Source of the DNA: Pseudomonadota bacterium
GTDB lineage: Bacteria; Pseudomonadota; Gammaproteobacteria; Xanthomonadales; Xanthomonadaceae
Direction: 5' to 3'
Length of the DNA stretch: 5,492 bases
Assembly (NCBI GenBank): GCA_023423675.1
Contig: JAFAFD010000039.1
Span: 1-5,492, forward strand
Position numbers and translations under genes: made by a program. The notes beneath the pieces are model-generated. The model worked only from the letters and a program-made list of their open reading frames with translations. It was not told the origin of the DNA and searched no databases. Shown here in pieces: positions 1 to 5,492 of this stretch (position 1 is the stretch's first letter; the number at the start of each line of letters is the position of its first letter).

Positions 1-104
1 TCCAGCTTGATCACGTCGCCTTCCTTGACGAACCACTCGACGATGGTCGCGTCCGGCAGGCCTTCACCCAGGTCGGGCAGGTTGAAATTCTTGGTCTGGC
101 TCAT
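1..104 (-). CDS. 2-oxo acid dehydrogenase E2 subunit (dihydrolipoamide acyltransferase), N-terminal fragment cut by window edge
   Basis: Only the first 34 codons are present; the rest lies beyond base 1. The peptide opens MSQTKNFNLPDLGEGLPDAT and continues with IVEWFVKEGDVIKL, the classic start of a lipoyl domain (LPDLGEG followed by a VEW.VKEGD strand-turn). The lipoylated Lys of the DKA-type motif would come just after the cut. E2 forms the core of the complex: its lipoyl arm takes the acyl group from E1 and passes it to CoA. The start ATG at 104-102 overlaps the stop of the upstream SH3 gene in an ATGA tetranucleotide, and GGAAGAG lies 8 nt upstream as ribosome binding site, so translation is probably coupled. 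The context (E1 alpha, E1 beta, E2 in one operon) confirms the assignment. Substrate class (acetyl or branched-chain acyl) cannot be read from this fragment, although LGEGLPDA resembles branched-chain E2 proteins as I remember them. Confidence 0.9.
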   Translation of the reverse strand, partial: MSQTKNFNLPDLGEGLPDATIVEWFVKEGDVIKL

Positions 105-454
105 GTGCAGTTCTCTTCCAGCAGTTCCAGTTCGCGGGCCGGCAGCCAGCCCGTCGCGCCATTCGCGCGCTCGGACCACCACCACCCACCATGTTCGTGA
201 TGCAGCTTCACCATCTCGCCGTTTTCCACATCCAGCTCGCGGGCGTCGTAGTCGCGCAGGGCTTCGGCACGACCATCATCCAGCAGCTGCAGCCAGGCGA
301 CGGGCGCCCATCCAGCGCGCCCATCGTTGGTGCGTACCCAGGCAAACGCCGGCCATTCCTCGTCACGTACACCGACTTCGACGATCTGACCGGTGCGGAA
401 CCGGAGTGGATTGGAATACTGGCTGCGGTAAGCCCCAAGGAGCCGTGCCCGCAT
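101..454 (-). CDS. Small tandem SH3-domain protein within the 2-oxo acid dehydrogenase operon
   Basis: This 117-residue protein has no signal peptide or membrane segment, so it is probably cytoplasmic. It looks like two SH3-type beta barrels in tandem. Domain 1 spans about residues 6-58 (FRTGQIVEV, then GRAGWAPVAWLQLL). Domain 2 spans about 63-112 and is closer to eukaryotic SH3: ALRDYDA matches the ALYDY motif, ENGEMVKL the diverging turn, W91-W93 the WW pair, and GWLPARELELL the C-terminal G-x-x-P-x-x-x-L strand. The first Tyr of ALYDY is Arg67 and the usual SNxY Tyr is absent, so the polyproline groove is only partly kept (Tyr69, Trp91-93 and Pro105 remain). Its ATG lies one base after the E1 beta stop, with CAGG about 6 nt upstream, and its TGA overlaps the E2 start. 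That placement suggests a role with the dehydrogenase complex, for example as adaptor or assembly factor; this is inference. Related proteins tend to carry only generic SH3 names. The exact function is unknown. Confidence 0.8.
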   Translation of the reverse strand: MRARLLGAYRSQYSNPLRFRTGQIVEVGVRDEEWPAFAWVRTNDGRAGWAPVAWLQLLDDGRAEALRDYDARELDVENGEMVKLHHEHGGWWWSERANGATGWLPARELELLEENCT

Positions 455-455
455 G

Positions 456-1523
456 TCAGCCTGCCGCCACCGCGCGCTTGGCCGCGGTCACGATCCGGTC
501 CACGCTGGGCAGGTACTTCATTTCCAGGCGGAACAGCGGAATGTGGGTGTCGTAGCCGGTAACGCGCTCGACCGGGGCCAGCAGGTCGTACAGGGATTCC
601 TCGGCCAGGCGCGCGGCGATCTCGGCACCGAAACCCGCGGTCTTCGGGGCTTCCTGCACGACCACGCAGCGGCCGGTCTTGGCCACCGATTCGGCGATGG
701 TGGCGAAGTCCAGCGGACGCAGCGTGGCCACGTCGATGACTTCGGCACTGATGCCTTCGCCGGCCAGCTTGTCGGCCGCTTCCAGCGCTTCCTTCACCTG
801 TGCGCCCCAGGCCACCAGGGTCACGTCGGTGCCGTCGCGCAGCACGAAGCACACGTCCAGCGGCAAGGCTTCGCCGTCGTTGACGACCACTTCCTTGTAC
901 TGGCGGTAGATGCGCTTGGGCTCCATGTAGATCACCGGGTCGGGATCGCGCATGGCGGCCAGCAGCAGGCCGTAGGCACGCTGCGGGCTGGACGGCAGCA
1001 CCACGCGCAGGCCCGGCACGTTGGTGAAGATCGATTCGTTGGCTTCGCTGTGGTGTTCCGGCGCGCGGATGCCACCGCCCCACGGCACGCGCAGCACCAT
1101 CGGGCAGTGCAGGCGGCCACGGGTACGGGTACGCAGGCGCGCGGCGTGGCAGATGATGTGGTCGACCATCGGGTAGACGAAGCCGTCGAACTGGGCTTCG
1201 GCCACCGGCTTCATGCCCTGCGCGGCCAGGCCGACGGTGAGGCCGGCAATGGTGGTTTCATCCAGCGGGGTGTCGAGGATGCGCTGCGAACCGAAGCGCT
1301 GCTGCAGGCCGGCGGTGGCGCGGAACACGCCGCCGTTGACGCCCACGTCCTCGCCCAGCACCAGCACCGACGGGTCGTGTTCCAGCTCCCAGGCCAGGGC
1401 CTGGGTGATGGCTTCGATCAGGGTGATGGGGGTAGCGGTCATTGCGATATCTCCACCGGCGACAGCGGCGCTGTCGGCGGCATTGGCCTGGGAAGCGGAT
1501 GCGCCCGTCTTGATGTCATCCAT
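456..1523 (-). CDS. pdhB: 2-oxo acid dehydrogenase E1 component, beta subunit (pyruvate / branched-chain type)
   Basis: E1 beta pairs with E1 alpha in an alpha2-beta2 tetramer that decarboxylates a 2-oxo acid with thiamine diphosphate and acylates the E2 lipoyl group. From the start at 1523 it has 355 residues. The N-terminal pyrimidine-binding domain shows LGEDVG (56-61), GGVFRAT (64-70), DTPLDE (84-89, whose Glu89 matches the Glu that activates the cofactor aminopyrimidine), PWGGG (147-151) and EHHSE (156-160, the conserved active-site His region). The C-terminal transketolase-like domain shows DVTLVAWG, VIDVATLRPLD and VVVQEAPKTAGFGAEIA. The ATG at 1523 overlaps the E1 alpha stop by 8 nt and has GGAG 7 nt upstream. 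A second ATG at 1442 also has GGAG 8 nt upstream and gives a 328-residue protein starting at the usual family N-terminus; the 27 residues between are an Ala-rich tail without family motifs. The symbol is the family-level pyruvate dehydrogenase name; a branched-chain (bkd) role is equally possible. Confidence 0.93.
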   Translation of the reverse strand: MDDIKTGASASQANAADSAAVAGGDIAMTATPITLIEAITQALAWELEHDPSVLVLGEDVGVNGGVFRATAGLQQRFGSQRILDTPLDETTIAGLTVGLAAQGMKPVAEAQFDGFVYPMVDHIICHAARLRTRTRGRLHCPMVLRVPWGGGIRAPEHHSEANESIFTNVPGLRVVLPSSPQRAYGLLLAAMRDPDPVIYMEPKRIYRQYKEVVVNDGEALPLDVCFVLRDGTDVTLVAWGAQVKEALEAADKLAGEGISAEVIDVATLRPLDFATIAESVAKTGRCVVVQEAPKTAGFGAEIAARLAEESLYDLLAPVERVTGYDTHIPLFRLEMKYLPSVDRIVTAAKRAVAAG

Positions 1524-2598
1524 GGCGCTGCTCCAGGGCAATGGCGGCCGCGCGCTGGGCCAGCAGGTCCGCCGGCGGATCGGCATACAGATAGTCGAAC
1601 ATCGCCTCGACCGGCTGCACCGGGGTGTTGAGGTACTGGTTCACTTCCTCGTCCACCTTGGCCGCGCACTGCTCGACCCAGGTCTTTTCTTCGTCGTCGC
1701 TCCACACGCCGTTGGCGATGAGGTACTTGCGCAGGCGCAGCATCGGCTCACGGGTCCAAGCGTCCTTCACCTCGGCGTCGTCGCGGTAACGGCGCGCGTC
1801 GTCGGCGGTGGTGTGGTCGGACAGGCGGTAGGTCAGCAGTTCCAGCACGGTGCCACCTTCGCCGGCCAGGCCGCGTTCGCGGGCCTGTTCCATCGCGGCC
1901 AGCACGGCGATCAGGTCGTTGCCGTCCACCTGCAGGCAGTGCAGGCCGCCGGCCAGGCCCTTCTGGGCCAGGGTTTCGGCACCGGTCTGGGCCGAACGCG
2001 GCACCGAGATCGCCCAGCCGTTGTTGACGATGCACAGGATCAGCGGGAGCTTGTAGGCACCGGCCGAGTTGAGCGCGGCATAGAAGTCGGTCTTCGAGCT
2101 GCCGCCATCGCCGCACACCGCCACCGCGATCTGCGGTTCGTTGTTGAGCTTGAACTTCAGCGCAGCGCCGGCAGCGTGCAGGCACTGGGTGGAGATCGGC
2201 ACGCAGAACGGGAAGTCCTTCACCGCGTTGCCGGTGTAGTCGTTGCCGCGCTCGTCGCCGCCCCAGTACATCAGCACGTCGTACGGGCGCACGCCGCGCA
2301 TGAACATGGCACCGTATTCGCGGTAGCTGGGCGCGAACACGTCGCCGGCCTTCATCGCTGCGCCGATGCCGACGTGTGCGGCTTCGTGGCCCAGGCAGGC
2401 GGCGTAGGTGCCGAGCTTGCCGGTGCGCTGCAGCGCGATGGATTTGCTGTCGAACGTGCGTACGTACAGCATCTGCTTGAACAGCGGCACCAGGACGGCC
2501 GGATCCTTCAGGGATGCGGGCAGGTCGTCACGGACGAGCTTGCCGTCCGCGTCCAGGTACTGCAGGTATTCGATCTTGAACTCAGCGGCAACCGTCAT
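1516..2598 (-). CDS. pdhA: 2-oxo acid dehydrogenase E1 component, alpha subunit (pyruvate / branched-chain type)
   Basis: This 360-residue subunit carries the thiamine diphosphate site of the heterotetrameric E1. The ThDP/Mg motif is clear: GDG at 163-165 and NN at 192-193. Also visible are GHEAAHVGIGAAM (70-82), FAPSYREYGAMFMRG (88-102) and YRLSDHTTADD (257-267), the active-site loop whose His262 is conserved and whose eukaryotic equivalent holds the regulatory phosphorylation serine. The C-terminal half (LRLRKYLIANGVW) resembles branched-chain E1 alpha as I recall it, although families of this length are often labelled pyruvate dehydrogenase. If this genome also has a homodimeric AceE, as is usual in this group (not visible here), branched-chain 2-oxo acids are the likelier substrates. 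Start chosen at ATG 2598, with GAAGG 11 nt upstream; a GTG at 2610 would add four residues but lacks a ribosome binding site. It is the first gene of the minus-strand operon and overlaps E1 beta by 8 nt. Confidence 0.93.
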   Translation of the reverse strand: MTVAAEFKIEYLQYLDADGKLVRDDLPASLKDPAVLVPLFKQMLYVRTFDSKSIALQRTGKLGTYAACLGHEAAHVGIGAAMKAGDVFAPSYREYGAMFMRGVRPYDVLMYWGGDERGNDYTGNAVKDFPFCVPISTQCLHAAGAALKFKLNNEPQIAVAVCGDGGSSKTDFYAALNSAGAYKLPLILCIVNNGWAISVPRSAQTGAETLAQKGLAGGLHCLQVDGNDLIAVLAAMEQARERGLAGEGGTVLELLTYRLSDHTTADDARRYRDDAEVKDAWTREPMLRLRKYLIANGVWSDDEEKTWVEQCAAKVDEEVNQYLNTPVQPVEAMFDYLYADPPADLLAQRAAAIALEQRHG

Positions 2599-2623
2599 TG
2601 CGTACTGCACCTTCGACAGAGAA

Positions 2624-2652
2624 GTTACAAATGATATGAATCGCCATGTTAA
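2624..2652 (-). promoter_or_regulatory. Candidate sigma-70 promoter of the 2-oxo acid dehydrogenase operon
   Basis: On the minus strand TTAACA (plus 2647-2652; 5 of 6 matches to TTGACA) is followed after exactly 17 nt by TGTAAC (plus 2624-2629; 4 of 6 matches to TATAAT). It sits in the only AT-rich patch of the intergenic region. The implied start of transcription near 2617 would give a leader of about 19 nt before the ATG at 2598. No start site has been mapped; this rests on motif match and position only. Confidence 0.4.
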
Positions 2653-2739
2653 GGATTGCGTACGAAATAGCCTTCCTGCGGCGCAACACGGGGATGCCCG
2701 TTTGTACCCCTGGCGACGGCTCGGGGGCCAATAACAACA

Positions 2740-2776
2740 GCGTATTCAGTCGTTGCTGCAAAGCATCAGAATACGC
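2740..2776. repeat. Perfect 8-bp inverted repeat with an internal hairpin
   Basis: GCGTATTC (2740-2747) is repeated as GAATACGC (2769-2776), separated by 21 nt. Inside the gap TGCT (2754-2757) and AGCA (2762-2765) can pair around GCAA, a GNRA-type tetraloop. As DNA it could be a two-half-site operator, the half-site centres being 29 bp apart, close to three helical turns. As RNA read from the minus strand the hairpin is followed by TGTTGTTATT, a loose T-rich run like that of a terminator, which would stop transcription entering from the kynA side. Stem GC content is only moderate, so the role is undecided. Confidence 0.45.
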
Positions 2777-2792
2777 CTTTGGCTGACTGCCG

Positions 2793-2834
2793 GCGCAACG
2801 CAGCAAACGGTTCCACGCGCAACGGCGGTTCCAC
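2793..2834 (+). repeat. Imperfect tandem repeat upstream of kynA
   Basis: Two abutting units of 24 nt (2793-2816) and 18 nt (2817-2834) share the head GCGCAACG and the tail CGGTTCCAC; unit 2 looks like unit 1 with about 6 nt missing from the middle. Part of the head also occurs once more at 2681-2687 (GCGCAAC). It lies 103 bp before the kynA start. It may be a simple slippage duplication or paired protein-binding sites. Confidence 0.55.
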
Positions 2835-2936
2835 AGGCCCACCGCACGCCCCGGTACGGTCTGCACGCTGCCCCTTGCCCGCTGCCCGCACGGCAGGCAA
2901 CGCGCTACCCTTGCCGCCCCTGATCTGGTCCCGCCC

Positions 2937-3812
2937 ATGTCCGTCGACAACAACCAACGCGATCTCGAAGCCGGCATCCACACCGACCTGCAGGGGCGCC
3001 TGACCTACGGCGGCTACCTGCGCCTGGACCAGCTGCTGGCCGCGCAGCAGCCGCTGTCCAACCCGCCGCACCACGACGAGATGCTCTTCATCATCCAGCA
3101 CCAGACCTCGGAGCTGTGGCTGAAGCTGCTGGGCCACGAGCTGCGTGCGGCGATCGGCTTCCTGCAGCGTGACGAAGTCTGGCAGTGCCGCAAGGTGCTG
3201 GCGCGCAGCAAGCAGGTCCTGCGCCAGCTGACCGAGCAGTGGTCGGTGCTGGAAACGCTGACCCCGTCCGAGTACATGGGCTTCCGCGACGTGCTGGGTC
3301 CGTCCTCGGGCTTCCAGTCGCTGCAGTACCGCTACATCGAGTTCCTGCTGGGCAACAAGAACGCGCAGATGCTGCAGGTGTTCGAGCACGACGTGGACGG
3401 CCAGGCCCAGCTGCGCACCGTGCTGGAAGCGCCGAGCCTGTACGAGGAATTCCTGAAGTACCTGGCGCGCTTCGGCCACGATATCCCCGACCTCTACCGC
3501 GACCGCGACTGGACCCAGCCGCACGTGTCCGATGACAGCCTGCAGCCGGTGTTCGCCCGCATCTACCAGGACACCGACCGCTATTGGCGCGAGTACGCGC
3601 TGTGCGAGGACCTGGTGGACCTGGAAACCGCCTTCCAGCTGTGGCGCTTCCGCCACATGCGCACCGTGATGCGGGTGATCGGCTTCAAGCGCGGCACCGG
3701 CGGATCGTCCGGGGTGGGCTTCCTGCGACAGGCGCTGGAGCTGACCTTCTTCCCCGAGCTGTTCCAGGTGCGCACCAGCCTGCAGGTCGCGCCGCCGGCC
3801 GGCCTGGCCTGA
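2937..3812 (+). CDS. kynA: Tryptophan 2,3-dioxygenase
   Basis: This cytoplasmic haem enzyme oxidises L-tryptophan to N-formyl-L-kynurenine, the first committed step of the kynurenine pathway; in Xanthomonas-type bacteria that pathway is known to feed quinolinate/NAD synthesis. The 291-residue length is close to the roughly 298 of the X. campestris enzyme. Active-site residues fall at that enzyme's positions: Tyr24, Tyr27, Phe51 and His55 ([11 protein letters not shown]), Tyr113 and Arg117 ([18 protein letters not shown], with Ser124), the proximal haem ligand His240 ([19 protein letters not shown]) and Thr254 in [11 protein letters not shown]. Nothing essential is missing; the C-terminus after VRTS is shorter and divergent, which is usual. 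The ATG at 2937 fixes this numbering, but no clear Shine-Dalgarno precedes it (the bases before it are CTGGTCCCGCCC). It is transcribed away from the dehydrogenase operon and toward the peptide transporter, 180 bp downstream. No formamidase or kynureninase gene is adjacent in this window. Confidence 0.97.
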   Translation: MSVDNNQRDLEAGIHTDLQGRLTYGGYLRLDQLLAAQQPLSNPPHHDEMLFIIQHQTSELWLKLLGHELRAAIGFLQRDEVWQCRKVLARSKQVLRQLTEQWSVLETLTPSEYMGFRDVLGPSSGFQSLQYRYIEFLLGNKNAQMLQVFEHDVDGQAQLRTVLEAPSLYEEFLKYLARFGHDIPDLYRDRDWTQPHVSDDSLQPVFARIYQDTDRYWREYALCEDLVDLETAFQLWRFRHMRTVMRVIGFKRGTGGSSGVGFLRQALELTFFPELFQVRTSLQVAPPAGLA

Positions 3813-3817
3813 GCCCC

Positions 3818-3855
3818 ATTCAGCAAGGCCGCCGGCGGTTGGCTGAATCGTTTCA
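3818..3855 (+). terminator. Possible weak rho-independent terminator after kynA
   Basis: Five bases after the kynA stop, ATTCAGC (3818-3824) can pair with GCTGAAT (3842-3848). The loop contains the GC palindrome CCGCCGGCGG, and CGTTTC follows. The uridine run is short, so termination would be weak or partial. Other TTCAG copies at 3852-3856 and 3864-3869 can compete for the same GCTGAA strand. Confidence 0.35.
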
Positions 3856-3949
3856 GATGCAAGTTCAGCGAGCAGGCCGTGACCTGCCTCAAACGGCGTG
3901 TATTTGACGTGAACGCCAGAAGTCGGTGATCCTCGCGCGTTGCTCCAGC

Positions 3950-3964
3950 GCACATCGGATGTGC
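3950..3964. promoter_or_regulatory. Perfect 15-bp palindrome (7-bp arms), candidate operator of the peptide transporter
   Basis: GCACATC (3950-3956), a single central G, then GATGTGC (3958-3964) make a perfect inverted repeat ending 28 bp before the transporter start. Odd-centred palindromes of this size at this place are typical of dimeric repressor sites. No regulator gene is in the window, and the motif does not match a consensus I can name. With one base in its centre it is unlikely to act mainly as an RNA hairpin. Confidence 0.5.
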
Positions 3965-3981
3965 CGCCCATCCACCGAACC

Positions 3982-3985
3982 AGGA
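3982..3985 (+). promoter_or_regulatory. Ribosome binding site of the POT transporter
   Basis: AGGA lies 7 nt before the ATG at 3993, good Shine-Dalgarno spacing, and supports that start. It contrasts with kynA, which has none. Confidence 0.7.
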
Positions 3986-3992
3986 AACCCGC

Positions 3993-5492
<1,500 letters not shown>

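Larger units (their letters stand above)
2599..2936. other. Divergent intergenic region between the dehydrogenase operon and kynA
   Basis: These 338 bp hold no convincing gene; short reading frames here lack a ribosome binding site or are shadows of kynA. The left part (about 2615-2665) is markedly AT-richer than its surroundings and holds the best promoter candidate for the minus-strand operon. The middle has a perfect 8-bp inverted repeat (2740-2776) and an imperfect tandem repeat (2793-2834). The right part (2840-2936) is C-rich, with a bulged hairpin at 2875-2900, and I found no good sigma-70 promoter for kynA in it. Small direct repeats are also present: ATTGCGTAC at 2597-2605 and 2655-2663, CGGCGCAAC at 2679-2687 and 2791-2799, and CCCTTGCC at 2872-2879 and 2908-2915. 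Confidence 0.7.

Noticed and set aside
208..1083. 291-codon minus-strand frame overlapping E1 beta and the SH3 gene
   Set aside because: Arg/Gly/Pro-rich out-of-frame shadow; the two in-frame genes it crosses are well supported by conserved motifs.
453..2634. Long plus-strand reading frames (392 and 473 codons) opposite E1 beta and E1 alpha
   Set aside because: They are His/Gln/Arg/Val-rich antisense shadows produced by GC-rich codon bias, show no recognisable domain, and lie opposite strongly conserved enzymes.
2597..2663. 9-bp direct repeat ATTGCGTAC at 2597-2605 and 2655-2663
   Set aside because: One copy overlaps the E1 alpha start codon and a 9-bp match in 338 bp is not rare; no further support for a binding site.
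3870..3890. GCAGG/CCTGC hairpin between kynA and the transporter
   Set aside because: Only a 5-bp stem around 6 nt with no T-run; too short to call a terminator.
3904..3932. TTGACG at 3904-3909 as a full promoter for the transporter
   Set aside because: The -35 match is good but the hexamer 17 nt downstream (TGATCC) is a poor -10, so I did not list it as a promoter feature.
2766..3971. 401-codon minus-strand frame opposite kynA
   Set aside because: Low-complexity Gln/His/Leu/Ala composition with no family motifs; an antisense shadow of kynA.

Overview
The window is high-GC DNA from a gammaproteobacterium of the Xanthomonadaceae, most like Stenotrophomonas or Xanthomonas. The main evidence is the tryptophan 2,3-dioxygenase: its active-site residues fall at the same positions as in the crystallised Xanthomonas campestris enzyme (Tyr24, Tyr27, Phe51, His55, Tyr113, Arg117, Ser124, His240, Thr254). 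No mobile element, CRISPR array, tRNA or rRNA is visible. Almost the whole window is ordinary core metabolism, densely packed.

Left half, minus strand (2598 down to 1): a tightly coupled operon for a heterotetrameric 2-oxo acid dehydrogenase complex. In transcription order it holds E1 alpha (2598-1516), E1 beta (1523-456), a small tandem SH3-domain protein (454-101) and the first 34 codons of the E2 lipoyl acyltransferase (104-1, cut by the window edge). The genes overlap by 8 nt, are separated by 1 nt, and overlap by 4 nt, so translation is probably coupled throughout. Family-level names would be pyruvate dehydrogenase (pdhA/pdhB) or branched-chain 2-oxo acid dehydrogenase (bkd). I favour branched-chain or broad substrate use, but the window does not settle it. 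The SH3 protein between E1 beta and E2 is the least expected gene here.

Middle (2599-2936): a 338-bp divergent intergenic region. It carries a plausible sigma-70 promoter for the dehydrogenase operon, a perfect 8-bp inverted repeat with a smaller hairpin inside it, and an imperfect tandem repeat. Any of these could hold regulator sites for either direction.

Right half, plus strand (2937 to 5492): kynA, encoding tryptophan 2,3-dioxygenase, then a 180-bp gap with a possible weak terminator and a perfect 15-bp palindrome, then a full-length POT/PTR-family proton-coupled oligopeptide transporter whose stop codon is the last base of the window.

Together the genes form a protein/amino-acid catabolism neighbourhood: peptide import, the first step of tryptophan breakdown through kynurenine, and oxidative decarboxylation of 2-oxo acids, including those from Val, Leu and Ile if the complex is of branched-chain type. 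I see no clear sign of a wholly new system. The SH3 protein, the two competing E1 beta starts and the palindromic/repeat elements in the two intergenic regions are the parts worth following up.
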